From positions 9,005-73,004 of the forward strand of contig DAIMZH010000012.1 in assembly GCA_036734105.1 (NCBI GenBank): a stretch of 64,000 nt of DNA, in the 5' to 3' direction. Source of the stretch: Azoarcus_F sp036734105 (lineage in GTDB: Bacteria; Pseudomonadota; Gammaproteobacteria; Burkholderiales; Rhodocyclaceae). The position numbers and the translations under genes were made by a program. Below, one piece after another: positions 8,771-17,161 of the stretch. The notes below the pieces were generated by a model that was not told the DNA's origin, did not search any database, and worked only from the letters and a program-made list of their open reading frames with translations. How positions within the stretch are numbered: the stretch's first letter is position 1; each line of letters begins with the position of its first letter.

Positions 8771-9238
8771 ATGATTGAAGCGCGTGGAAAGGTGCTCCGT
8801 GTCGATCGTGGTTTGGTTTGGGTGAAGGTTAGCGACAAACTTCAGGGTTGTGGTCGTTGCGACGAGCCTGGAGGCTGTCGATCTGTCAAACTTGCCTACT
8901 CGATCAGGCCTCCGGAAGACGTATTTGCGCTGCCAGACTCGCTGGGTCTGGCAGCAGGTGATGCTGTTTTGGTGCGCATGCAGGACTATGGCCCGTTACT
9001 GGGTGCGCTGGGCAGCTATGGTCTTGGAGCACTTCTGATGGTATCGGGGGCAGGGCTTGGCCATTACCTCGCACCGATCGGCCATGAAGATTTCTATGCA
9101 CTTGGCGGACTTGCCAGCGGTTTGCTGATGGCGTTCGTGATCAACCGCCTGTTCCACCGCAGCCGACGATGGCGCGGCGCCTTGAGCATGGAGTTGGTGC
9201 GAGACGACGGGGTATGCCTTGTGGAGAAACCCCGGTGA
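8771..9238 (+). CDS. rseC: SoxR-reducing/sigma-E regulator RseC family protein
   Basis: Inner-membrane protein of the RseC family. Starting at ATG 8771 it has 155 residues: an N-terminal domain with a conserved cysteine cluster (CGRCDEPGGC), then two membrane helices (LGALGSYGLGALLMVSGAGL and the one around FYALGGLASGLLMAFVIN). An alternative ATG at 8747 would add eight residues. It follows rseB by 47 bases. RseC is linked to envelope stress and electron delivery in gammaproteobacteria; its precise role here is inferred from family and position. Confidence 0.82.
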   Translation: MIEARGKVLRVDRGLVWVKVSDKLQGCGRCDEPGGCRSVKLAYSIRPPEDVFALPDSLGLAAGDAVLVRMQDYGPLLGALGSYGLGALLMVSGAGLGHYLAPIGHEDFYALGGLASGLLMAFVINRLFHRSRRWRGALSMELVRDDGVCLVEKPR

Positions 9239-9507
9239 GTTCGCAAGGGCGTTGCTTCACAGTGCTTGGCCGCAGATGGTGTCATCTCTGTGAGCACATG
9301 GTAGAGGCCCTGCAGCCTATTGCCGATGAATTTGGCTGGAAGATCGAGGTGCTGGACGTGGATCAGGATGAGGCGCTGGAGTCGCGCTGGGGTTTGCTAA
9401 TCCCGGTATTGCTCGCAGATGGCGTTGAATTGTGCCACTACCGCCTTGATATCACGGCTGTTCGCACGCATTGCCGCCGTTTTCCGATAGAATCCGGGTC
9501 CAAGTAG
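9235..9507 (+). CDS. Glutaredoxin-like protein (DUF836 type)
   Basis: A 90-residue thioredoxin-fold protein with the redox motif WCHLC near residues 15-19 and the beta strand IEVLDVDQDEALESRWG followed by the cis-proline region LIPVLLADG. This is the small glutaredoxin-2-like family commonly found before lepA in betaproteobacteria. I choose GTG 9235, which overlaps the rseC stop and has GGAG 8 bases upstream; an upstream ATG at 9214 is possible. The redox partner is unknown. Confidence 0.78.
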   Translation: MSSQGRCFTVLGRRWCHLCEHMVEALQPIADEFGWKIEVLDVDQDEALESRWGLLIPVLLADGVELCHYRLDITAVRTHCRRFPIESGSK

Positions 9508-9523
9508 TTTCCGACTGACCAAC

Positions 9524-9547
9524 GGGTGTCGATTGGCACCCTTTTTT
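9524..9547 (+). terminator. Hairpin with T-run in the lepA leader
   Basis: GGGTGTC (9524-9530), a four-base loop and GGCACCC (9535-9541) form a seven-pair stem including one G-U, immediately followed by six T. This has the form of an intrinsic terminator, and it ends only nine bases before the lepA start codon. It may terminate the rpoE operon or attenuate lepA transcription. Confidence 0.6.
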
Positions 9548-9555
9548 GTTGTCTC

Positions 9556-11352
9556 ATGCAACGTATCCGAAATTTCTCCATCATCGCCCACATCGATCAC
9601 GGTAAATCTACCCTGGCCGATAGGTTGATTCATGCTTGTGGCGCCTTGTCCGACCGGGAAATGGAAGAGCAGGTGCTCGACTCCATGGACCTTGAGCGCG
9701 AGCGCGGCATTACCATCAAGGCTCAGACAGCGTCGCTTCAGTACAAGGCGCGAGACGGTCATATTTACAACCTCAATCTGATCGACACGCCGGGGCATGT
9801 TGACTTCTCTTACGAGGTCAGCCGTTCGCTTGCTGCCTGCGAGGGCGCGCTGCTGGTGGTCGATGCGTCGCAAGGTGTCGAGGCTCAAACTGTCGCCAAC
9901 TGTTACACCGCGATAGAGCAGAATGTCGAGGTGATTCCGGTTCTTAACAAGATCGACTTGCCGGCCGCCGACCCGGAAAGTGCCCGCGCCGAGATCGAAG
10001 ACATCATTGGTGTTGATGCCTCAGAAGCCACGCTGTGTTCTGCCAAAACTGGCGTCGGCATCGCCGAGGTGCTTGAAACCGTGGTCGCCCGGGTGCCGCC
10101 GCCAAAGGGTAACCCTGACGGTCCGTTGAAGGCCTTGATCATCGACTCTTGGTTCGACAACTATGTCGGGGTGGTGATTCTTGTGCGTGTTGTCGATGGT
10201 GTGCTCAAGCCCAAGGATCGCATTCTGTTGATGTCAAACGGCGCGCAATATCCATGTGACGAGGTCGGGGTGTTCACTCCTCGGTCAGTGGCCAGGGATC
10301 ACTTGTCCGCAGGTGAAGTGGGTTTTGTGATTGCGGGTATCAAGGAGCTAAAGGCCGCCAAGGTCGGCGACACTGTCACCCTGGCCAATCGTCCGGCTGA
10401 CACGCCCTTGCCGGGTTTCAGGGAGATCAAGCCGCAAGTGTTCGCTGGTTTGTACCCGGTTGAGTCCAGCGAATACGAGCAGTTGCGCGAGTCGCTCGAA
10501 AAACTTCAACTCAACGATGCCTCACTTCAGTTTGAGCCGGAGGTTTCGCAGGCTTTGGGTTTTGGTTTCCGTTGTGGTTTTCTCGGCATGCTGCATATGG
10601 ATATCGTGCAGGAGCGCCTGGAGCGTCAGTTCGACATGGATCTCATCACCACGGCACCTACCGTGGTTTATGAGGTGCTGATGAACAGTGGCGAGGTCAT
10701 GCGCATTGAAAATCCGGCCAAGCTGCCCGATCTGTCCAAAGTGGCCGAGATCCGCGAGCCCATCATTACTGCTACCATCTTTTTGCCGCAGGAATACGTA
10801 GGCCCGGTCATCACGCTGTGCAACCAGAAGCGTGGGATGCAGGTCGACATGCGCTACATGGGGCGTCAGGTGCAACTGATCTACGACATGCCGATGAACG
10901 AGGTCGTCATGGATTTCTTCGATCGCCTCAAATCTGTTTCGCGCGGCTATGCATCGCTGGACTATGAGTTCAAGGAGTATCGTCCGGCTGATCTGGTCAA
11001 GCTTGACCTTATGGTCGGTGGAGAGAAGGTAGACGCCTTGTCGGTGATTGTGCACCGAGGCAGTGCGCAGTATAGAGGCCGCGAACTGGCTACCAGGCTG
11101 CGGGGCTTGATCCCGCGTCAGATGTTTGACGTGGCTGTACAGGCTGCCATTGGCTCCCACATCATTGCGCGCGAAACCATCAAGGCGCTCCGCAAGAACG
11201 TGCTCGCCAAGTGCTATGGAGGTGATATTTCCCGAAAGCGCAAGCTGCTCGAAAAGCAGAAGGAAGGCAAGAAACGCATGAAGCAAGTAGGCAACGTGGA
11301 GATACCTCAAGAAGCCTTTCTTGCGGTTCTTCGCACCGATGAAGGAAAGTGA
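9556..11352 (+). CDS. lepA: Elongation factor 4 (LepA)
   Basis: Ribosome-associated GTPase that can back-translocate or remodel stalled ribosomes. The 598-residue protein has G1 AHIDHGKST, switch II DTPGHVDF and NKIDLP, followed by domains II, III, V and the LepA-specific C-terminal domain (QAAIGSHIIARETIKALRKN region). I start at ATG 9556 (MQRIRNFSIIAH), the family N-terminus. A TTG at 9526 would start inside the terminator-like hairpin and is unlikely. lepB follows. Confidence 0.97.
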   Translation: MQRIRNFSIIAHIDHGKSTLADRLIHACGALSDREMEEQVLDSMDLERERGITIKAQTASLQYKARDGHIYNLNLIDTPGHVDFSYEVSRSLAACEGALLVVDASQGVEAQTVANCYTAIEQNVEVIPVLNKIDLPAADPESARAEIEDIIGVDASEATLCSAKTGVGIAEVLETVVARVPPPKGNPDGPLKALIIDSWFDNYVGVVILVRVVDGVLKPKDRILLMSNGAQYPCDEVGVFTPRSVARDHLSAGEVGFVIAGIKELKAAKVGDTVTLANRPADTPLPGFREIKPQVFAGLYPVESSEYEQLRESLEKLQLNDASLQFEPEVSQALGFGFRCGFLGMLHMDIVQERLERQFDMDLITTAPTVVYEVLMNSGEVMRIENPAKLPDLSKVAEIREPIITATIFLPQEYVGPVITLCNQKRGMQVDMRYMGRQVQLIYDMPMNEVVMDFFDRLKSVSRGYASLDYEFKEYRPADLVKLDLMVGGEKVDALSVIVHRGSAQYRGRELATRLRGLIPRQMFDVAVQAAIGSHIIARETIKALRKNVLAKCYGGDISRKRKLLEKQKEGKKRMKQVGNVEIPQEAFLAVLRTDEGK

Positions 11353-11408
11353 TTCGTGCTTTCACACAGGCTGGCTGTGCGCGGATCTGACATGTTTTGG
11401 GAGTGGAT

Positions 11409-12197
11409 GTGAACTTCGCACTGATTCTTTTTGTGCTGTTGATCTTCACTGGTGCGCTGTGGGCGCTGGATCGGTTTCACGCCCGCAAACTCAGGCCAGC
11501 GAATGCACCCGCTCCCTGGTGGGTGGAGTATGGTGCCAGTTTCTTTCCGGTGATCCTGATCGTGTTTACGCTACGCTCGTTTGTCGTGGAGCCTTTCCGG
11601 ATTCCTTCTGGCTCGATGATCCCGACTCTCGTCGTGGGTGACTTCATTCTGGTTCAAAAGTGGTCTTATGGCATCCGTTTGCCAGTCATCAACAAGAAGA
11701 TCATCGACGTGGCTGACCCTGAGCGAGGCGACGTCATGGTGTTTCGCTATCCGGCTGACCCGCGCCTGGATTACATCAAGCGGGTTGTTGGCCTGCCTGG
11801 CGATCGCGTGCAATATCACAACAAGCGCTTGACCATCAATGGCAAACCGGTGGAGTTGCAACGCGAGGAAGACTACCTGCATCCGGACCGTCTGTATTAC
11901 TCGCCGCGCTTTACCGAGAAACTTGGCGCGGTGAGTCATTCGATTCTCATCGAGCAGGATGTGCCACCCTTTGTACCGCAAATCATGGACTTTCCACACC
12001 GCAACAATTGCACCTACACCGCGACCGGTGTGAGTTGTGTTGTGCCGGAAGGACATTACTTTGTGATGGGTGATAATCGTGACGCCAGCAGTGACAGTCG
12101 TGTGTGGGGTTTCGTGCCCGATCAAAACATTGTCGGACGGGCTTTCTTTGTCTGGTTCAACTTCAGCGACATGAAGCGAATCGGGAGCTTTAACTAA
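11409..12197 (+). CDS. lepB: Signal peptidase I (LepB)
   Basis: Inner-membrane serine protease removing Sec and Tat signal peptides. Two membrane segments lie at the N-terminus (ALILFVLLIFTGALWAL and SFFPVILIVFTL). The catalytic Ser69 is in IPSGSM and the general-base Lys in DYIKRVVGLPGD; the conserved MGDNRDASSDSR box is at the C-terminal side. I choose GTG 11409 (262 residues) because GGGAG lies 5 bases upstream. It overlaps the next gene by one base. Confidence 0.96.
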   Translation: MNFALILFVLLIFTGALWALDRFHARKLRPANAPAPWWVEYGASFFPVILIVFTLRSFVVEPFRIPSGSMIPTLVVGDFILVQKWSYGIRLPVINKKIIDVADPERGDVMVFRYPADPRLDYIKRVVGLPGDRVQYHNKRLTINGKPVELQREEDYLHPDRLYYSPRFTEKLGAVSHSILIEQDVPPFVPQIMDFPHRNNCTYTATGVSCVVPEGHYFVMGDNRDASSDSRVWGFVPDQNIVGRAFFVWFNFSDMKRIGSFN

Positions 12198-12571
12198 TGA
12201 GTACGGCACCCCTGGCCAGGCGTCAGCGTGGCATCAGTCTGATTGGTTTGATGATTGTTGGCGCCATGCTGGCCTTCGTGTTGTTGCTCGGGTTTCGAAC
12301 GGTGCCGGCGCTCAATGAATACCTGGCGCTCCAGCGTATCGTCAAAGTTGTGGCGACCGAAGGGCAGCAATCTGCCAGCAATGCTGACATGCGTACCAGC
12401 TTCGACAGACGTGCCCAGATTGACAGTGTCACCAGTGTCACCGGGCGAGACCTGATGATTACCCGCGAGGCGGGTGTTGTAGTGGTTGCTGTCGCCTGGG
12501 AGCGGCGTGTGCCGGTGGCTGGCAATGTCAGCCTGCTTTTCGAATTCAATGCAAGAGGATTTGGGCGCTAG
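12197..12571 (+). CDS. DUF4845 family membrane protein
   Basis: A 124-residue protein with a pilin-like start: charged RRQRG then the hydrophobic helix ISLIGLMIVGAMLAFVLLLG, followed by a periplasmic domain. DUF4845 proteins are regularly found between lepB and rnc in betaproteobacteria; function is unknown. ATG 12197 overlaps the lepB stop and its own stop overlaps the rnc start, so the gene is embedded in the chain. The GISLIGLM segment resembles a type IV prepilin cleavage site, but I would not call it a pilin. Confidence 0.82.
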   Translation: MSTAPLARRQRGISLIGLMIVGAMLAFVLLLGFRTVPALNEYLALQRIVKVVATEGQQSASNADMRTSFDRRAQIDSVTSVTGRDLMITREAGVVVVAVAWERRVPVAGNVSLLFEFNARGFGR

Positions 12572-13248
12572 TGGAATCTGCATTTCGACAACTGGAAGAC
12601 CGGATTGGCTATCGCTTTCGCAACTCCGGTTTGCTGGTTGAGGCGCTTACCCATCGCAGCTATGGTTCGCCGAACAACGAGCGGCTTGAGTTTCTGGGTG
12701 ACAGTGTTCTCAATTGCCTGATCGCCATTCGTCTCTGCGAGCGTTTTCCGTCACTGCGTGAAGGGGAGTTGTCTCGCTTGCGGGCATCGTTGGTGCGCCA
12801 GGAAGGCCTTCATCCGGTGGCAGAACACCTTGATCTTGGGCGATGGTTGCGCCTGGGCGATGGTGAGCGCAAGAGCGGTGGACATCGTCGCCCTTCAATT
12901 CTGGCTGATGCGCTGGAGGCGCTTATTGCGGCTGTGCATCTGGATGGTGGTTTTGGTGCGGCGCAGGTCTTTGTAGATACTATCTACTCCGATCAATTTG
13001 ACCAGCTTGACCCCCAGGATGTGTTGAAGGACCCAAAAACTGCGCTGCAGGAGTGGTTGCAGGCGCGCAAGAAGCCTTTGCCGGAGTACGTGACACTTGA
13101 AGTCCACGGCGAGGCTCATTCTCAGGATTTTGAAGTGGCTTGTGTGGTCAAATGCATGGGCGTGCGCCAGGTAGGACGCGGCACCAGCCGACGTGCCGCC
13201 GAGCAGCAGTCAGCCAAAGCCGCTCTGGAGCAGTTGAAAAAAACATGA
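12571..13248 (+). CDS. rnc: Ribonuclease III
   Basis: Double-stranded-RNA endonuclease for rRNA and mRNA processing. The 225-residue protein has the signature NERLEFLGDSVL near residues 35-46, the second metal-site segment LADALEALIAAVHLDGG, and a C-terminal double-stranded-RNA-binding domain ending GRGTSRRAAEQQSAKAALEQL. The start GTG 12571 overlaps the preceding stop by one base; era starts four bases before its end. Confidence 0.97.
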   Translation: MESAFRQLEDRIGYRFRNSGLLVEALTHRSYGSPNNERLEFLGDSVLNCLIAIRLCERFPSLREGELSRLRASLVRQEGLHPVAEHLDLGRWLRLGDGERKSGGHRRPSILADALEALIAAVHLDGGFGAAQVFVDTIYSDQFDQLDPQDVLKDPKTALQEWLQARKKPLPEYVTLEVHGEAHSQDFEVACVVKCMGVRQVGRGTSRRAAEQQSAKAALEQLKKT

Positions 13249-14153
13249 ACGACACCACCGCGGAACAGACGCCGGTTTTTCATACCGGTTTCGTCGCCAT
13301 TGTCGGCCGCCCGAATGTGGGCAAGTCGACCCTGCTCAACCGACTCATTGGGCAAAAGATCAGCATTGTCTCGCGCAAGGCGCAGACCACTCGTCACCGC
13401 GTTAATGGGGTGTTGACCGAGGAGGGGGCGCAGTTCATTTTCGTTGATACGCCGGGTTTTCAGATGAGGCATCGCAATGCCCTCAACCGCGCCATGAACC
13501 GTAGCGTGACACAGGCGCTGAACGATGTAGATGCGGTGTTCTTTGTCATTGAGGCTGGGCGTTTTGGAGAGGATGATCGCAAGGTGGTCGAGGTATTGCC
13601 GCAAAACGGCAAGGTGGTACTGGTCATCAACAAGATTGACCGCCTGGCCGACAAGCGAGTGTTGCTCCCTTTCATTGCTGAGGTGAGCGCGGCGTTTCAG
13701 TTTGCTGAAATCGTGCCGCTCAGCGCAGAGAAGGACAAGAACATCGACGTCCTGCTGTCGGTGGGCAGGGCCATGCTGCCCGAGGGGCCACCGGTTTTTG
13801 GCGAGGATGACATCACCGATCGTAGCGAGCGTTTTCTGGCGGCCGAGTTTTTGCGTGAGAAACTGTTCCGCTTGCTTGGCGATGAGCTTCCCTACGGAAT
13901 CGCGGTCGAAATCGAAAAGTATGAAACTGAAGGCAATCTGCGGCGAATCTTTGCTGCAGTGATCGTGGATCGCGAGAGCCATAAGGGCATAGTGATTGGT
14001 CGCAAGGGCGAGCAACTCAAGCGTATCTCCAGCGAAGCGCGGGTTGATCTGGAGAAGTTGTTCGATTGCAAGGTCTATCTTGAAGTCTGGGTAAAGGTCA
14101 AGCAGGGCTGGGCCGACGACGAACGTGCCCTCAAGAGCCTGGGCTACGAATAG
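13245..14153 (+). CDS. era: GTPase Era
   Basis: Essential GTPase that binds 16S rRNA near its 3' end and aids 30S assembly. From ATG 13245 the protein has 302 residues with G1 GRPNVGKST, the DTPG motif (G3) and NKIDRLADK (G4), and a C-terminal KH domain containing KGIVIGRKGEQLKRIS. The ATGA overlap with rnc indicates coupled translation. In-frame sequence upstream of 13245 belongs to rnc in another frame. Confidence 0.97.
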   Translation: MNDTTAEQTPVFHTGFVAIVGRPNVGKSTLLNRLIGQKISIVSRKAQTTRHRVNGVLTEEGAQFIFVDTPGFQMRHRNALNRAMNRSVTQALNDVDAVFFVIEAGRFGEDDRKVVEVLPQNGKVVLVINKIDRLADKRVLLPFIAEVSAAFQFAEIVPLSAEKDKNIDVLLSVGRAMLPEGPPVFGEDDITDRSERFLAAEFLREKLFRLLGDELPYGIAVEIEKYETEGNLRRIFAAVIVDRESHKGIVIGRKGEQLKRISSEARVDLEKLFDCKVYLEVWVKVKQGWADDERALKSLGYE

Positions 14154-14209
14154 CAAGCGGGTAGCTGACCGCCTCCCGGATTTATCTTCCAGCAAGGATC
14201 AGAAACGCG

Positions 14210-14944
14210 GTGAGTCAAAGACAGCGCGTCGATCAGCAGCCAGGCTTCGTGCTACACACCTATCCTTGGCGAGAAACCAGCCTAATCGTCGAGGTGTTCT
14301 CGCGCGATCATGGTCGTGTGGCCATGGTCGCCAAGGGCGCACGTCGTCCCATGTCTGCGCTGCGCGGCGTGCTGATGGCCTTTCAGCCCCTGCGGCTTGA
14401 CTGGTCTGGCGGCGGGGAGGTCAAGACCCTGGTGCGTGCTGAATGGCAAGGCGGTCAACCGTTGCTTTCCGGGAGAGCGCTGCTGTGTGGTTATTATCTG
14501 AATGAATTGCTGGTCAAACTGTCCGCGCGTGAAGATGCACACCCTGCGTTGTTCGAGGCCTACGCACAGTGCTTGCGCGACTTGGCTGCTGGTCAGGCGT
14601 TACCCCCGATTCTGCGCCGATTCGAGCTGGTATTGTTGAGCGAGCTTGGCTATGCAGTGTTGCTCGATCATGAGGCCCGCAACGGCGATGCAGTGACTGA
14701 CAAGACAAACTACCTCTATATAATTGAGCAGGGTCCTGTTGAGCTCATGGAGGGTGATGAGCTTGGCAACAGCGAAGGCGTGATTCTGGCGGGTCGTGTG
14801 TTGCTTGACATGGCGGCAGGGGACTTCTCCGCGCCCGAAACCCTGGTGCAGAGCAAAAGCCTGCTGCGCCTGCTGATCAATCACTATCTCGGCGGTCAGA
14901 CGCTGCAATCGCGCCGGGTATTTACGGAGTTGCAATCGCTGTGA
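14210..14944 (+). CDS. recO: DNA repair protein RecO
   Basis: RecFOR-pathway mediator that loads RecA on SSB-coated DNA and anneals strands. The 244-residue protein opens with the OB-fold pattern GFVLHTYPWRETSLIVEVFSRDHG and continues with GARRPMSALRGVLMAFQPL, then the helical C-terminal domain. The four-cysteine zinc site found in some homologues is not obvious. The start is GTG 14210, 56 bases after era; AAGGA lies upstream. Its stop overlaps pdxJ. Confidence 0.93.
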   Translation: MSQRQRVDQQPGFVLHTYPWRETSLIVEVFSRDHGRVAMVAKGARRPMSALRGVLMAFQPLRLDWSGGGEVKTLVRAEWQGGQPLLSGRALLCGYYLNELLVKLSAREDAHPALFEAYAQCLRDLAAGQALPPILRRFELVLLSELGYAVLLDHEARNGDAVTDKTNYLYIIEQGPVELMEGDELGNSEGVILAGRVLLDMAAGDFSAPETLVQSKSLLRLLINHYLGGQTLQSRRVFTELQSL

Positions 14945-15705
14945 TCGAGCTTGGTGTCAATATCGACCATGTTGCCACGCTGCGCCAGGCGCGGCGTGGT
15001 TGGGAGCCCGACCCTGTGTGGGCGGCTGTGGAGGCCCACCTGGGTGGGGCCGATGGCATTACCATTCATCTGCGCGAGGACCGTCGGCATATCGGTGACG
15101 ACGATGTGCGCCGGTTGCGTGAGCTGACCCAGGTGAAGCTCAACCTCGAAATGGCTGCGACTGACGAGATGGTCGGCATCGCCTGCCTCACACGCCCCGA
15201 AATGGCCATGCTGGTGCCTGAGGGGCGCCAGGAGGTGACCACAGAAGGGGGTTTGGACATTGTGTCGCAAAAGGAATACCTCACCGATGTGGTGGCGCGG
15301 CTTGCCGATTCAGGTATTGTCACCAGCGTATTCATTGATCCGGACCCCGCCCAGATTGAGGCGGCGGCACTCATCGGTGCCCGCGTGTGCGAGATTCACA
15401 CCGGCCCTTATGCGCATGCCTTTCATTGCGCTGGGCGGGATGTCGATAGTCCGGAGGTGATGCGTCAACTCGACAAGATCCGCTTGGCGGGTGAAACCAT
15501 TCGCGCGCTGGGCATGCGCTTTAACGCCGGTCATGCCCTCAACTATTACAACGTGCAACCGGTTGCCGCCTTGCCCGGTGTGCGCGAACTGCACATTGGG
15601 CACGCGATTGTCAGTCGGGCCATGTTTGTCGGCTTGCGTGCAGCGGTTGGCGAGATGAAGCGCCTGATGCGTGAGGGCGCCGAGCAGGGAGCACGCAGCG
15701 CGTGA
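14941..15705 (+). CDS. pdxJ: Pyridoxine 5'-phosphate synthase (PdxJ)
   Basis: Last step of de novo vitamin B6 synthesis: condenses 1-deoxyxylulose 5-phosphate and 3-amino-2-oxopropyl phosphate. The 254-residue TIM barrel starts LGVNIDHVATLRQARRG and has the phosphate-binding HLREDRRHI, the EIHTGPYAHAF segment and a GHALNYYNV loop. GTG 14941 overlaps the recO stop by four bases, and acpS overlaps its end by four. Confidence 0.97.
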   Translation: MIELGVNIDHVATLRQARRGWEPDPVWAAVEAHLGGADGITIHLREDRRHIGDDDVRRLRELTQVKLNLEMAATDEMVGIACLTRPEMAMLVPEGRQEVTTEGGLDIVSQKEYLTDVVARLADSGIVTSVFIDPDPAQIEAAALIGARVCEIHTGPYAHAFHCAGRDVDSPEVMRQLDKIRLAGETIRALGMRFNAGHALNYYNVQPVAALPGVRELHIGHAIVSRAMFVGLRAAVGEMKRLMREGAEQGARSA

Positions 15706-16103
15706 TCTACGGCATTGGCACCGACATCGTGCGCGTTGACCGTCTGTCGGCATCGCTGGGGCGCCATGGCGAGCGCTTTGCCGCGCGCATCCTGGCAGAC
15801 CGCGAGCTGGATGACTTTGCCGCCAGTGCCGACAGACCGCGTTATCTGGCCAAGCGTTTTGCTGCCAAAGAGGCTTTTGGCAAGGCGCTGGGCACTGGCG
15901 TTGCTGTGCCCGCCACGCTGCATGCGGTGGCGGTGACGCACGACGCGCTGGGCAAGCCGCTCTATGTTTTTGATGACCGGCTTGCCGCATTCATGAAGGA
16001 GCGACACTTGAGTGCGCATCTGAGCTTGTCGGATGAGGCTGATTATGTGGTGGCGTTTGCGCTGATCGAGACGCGCGCCACCACCGTGGAGCACGCTTCA
16101 TGA
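15702..16103 (+). CDS. acpS: Holo-[ACP] synthase
   Basis: Transfers 4'-phosphopantetheine from CoA to Ser37 of ACP. The 133-residue protein has GIGTDIVRVDRL at the N-terminus with the metal-binding Asp, and the second conserved motif FAAKEAFGKALGTG near residues 48-61. GTG 15702 overlaps pdxJ by four bases. The substrate gene acpP is at 2.7 kb. Confidence 0.97.
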   Translation: MIYGIGTDIVRVDRLSASLGRHGERFAARILADRELDDFAASADRPRYLAKRFAAKEAFGKALGTGVAVPATLHAVAVTHDALGKPLYVFDDRLAAFMKERHLSAHLSLSDEADYVVAFALIETRATTVEHAS

Positions 16104-17161
16104 TGACAAACCTGCCCTTGAGTCTGCCGCTCGGTCCGGTCATGCTTGATGTGGCCGGCACGGCACTTGATGAGGATGAGCGTGAGCGTCTGTGTGATCC
16201 GCTGGTGGGCGGGGTCATTTTGTTTGCACGCAATTTCGTCGATTCGGAGCAGTTGTGTGCGCTCACTGCCGAGATTCGTAGCCTGCGTGAGCCAGCCTTG
16301 CTGATTGCCGTTGACCACGAAGGTGGTCGGGTGCAGCGTTTTCGTACTGACGGTTTTACCCGTTTGCCGGCTATGCGTCAGTTGGGCGCGCTATGGACAA
16401 AAGATCATGTGGGAGCACTGGAGGCCGCGCGTCACACTGGCCTGGTGCTGGCCGCAGAGTTGGTCGCGCATGGTGTTGAGCTGAGTTTTACCCCGGTTCT
16501 CGATCTCGATTATGGCGTCAGCCGGGTGATTGGCGACCGCGCCTTCCATCGCGACCCGCAAGTGGTGTCTTCGCTGGCAGGCGCCTTGTGTGCTGGCATG
16601 CAGGATGCCGGTATGGGCAGCGTTGGCAAGCATTTCCCTGGGCATGGCTTCATTGAGGCCGATTCTCACCACGAAATTCCGGTGGATCAGCGAGACTTTG
16701 ACGCCTTGTGGCTGGACGACATGCAGCCCTACCGCCATCGGCTGCTGAAGCGACTCGCTGGCGTGATGCCGGCACATGTCATCTATCGCCACATAGACCC
16801 GTTGCCGGCGGGTTTCTCGCGTTTCTGGTTGCAGCAGATTTTGCGCGAGCGCCTGAATTTTGACGGCGTGGTGTTCAGTGATGACCTGACCATGGAAGGT
16901 GCCACCGTGGCGGGGGACATCCTGGCCAGAGCGCGTGCCGCCCATGCGGCTGGTTGCGACATGGTGCTGGTGTGCAATCGCCCCGACCTTGCGGTCGACC
17001 TGCTCGACCGTTGGGCTCCCGAGGTCAGCGAAGCCAGTCGCCAGCGCATTCTGCGACTGAAACCGAAAGCGCGTCACGCGGACCCTTTTGCGCTTGAGCT
17101 TGACCCGGCCTATCGCGCGGCTCGGACAGCCGTGACGCAACTGCTGGAGCAGCCAGCGTGA
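16100..17161 (+). CDS. nagZ: Beta-N-acetylhexosaminidase NagZ
   Basis: Cytosolic family-3 glycoside hydrolase that removes GlcNAc from muropeptides during cell-wall recycling. The 353-residue protein has the family signature VGKHFPGHGFIEADSHHE with the catalytic His, and the nucleophile Asp in FSDDLTMEGA. N-terminal DVAGTALDEDE and HEGGRVQRF are typical. Two adjacent ATG codons (16100, 16103) are possible starts; the first overlaps the acpS stop. Confidence 0.95.
   Translation: MMTNLPLSLPLGPVMLDVAGTALDEDERERLCDPLVGGVILFARNFVDSEQLCALTAEIRSLREPALLIAVDHEGGRVQRFRTDGFTRLPAMRQLGALWTKDHVGALEAARHTGLVLAAELVAHGVELSFTPVLDLDYGVSRVIGDRAFHRDPQVVSSLAGALCAGMQDAGMGSVGKHFPGHGFIEADSHHEIPVDQRDFDALWLDDMQPYRHRLLKRLAGVMPAHVIYRHIDPLPAGFSRFWLQQILRERLNFDGVVFSDDLTMEGATVAGDILARARAAHAAGCDMVLVCNRPDLAVDLLDRWAPEVSEASRQRILRLKPKARHADPFALELDPAYRAARTAVTQLLEQPA

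Noticed and set aside
13122..14195. Minus-strand frame opposite era (357 codons)
   Set aside because: Shadow of era and the end of rnc; no recognisable motif or ribosome site.
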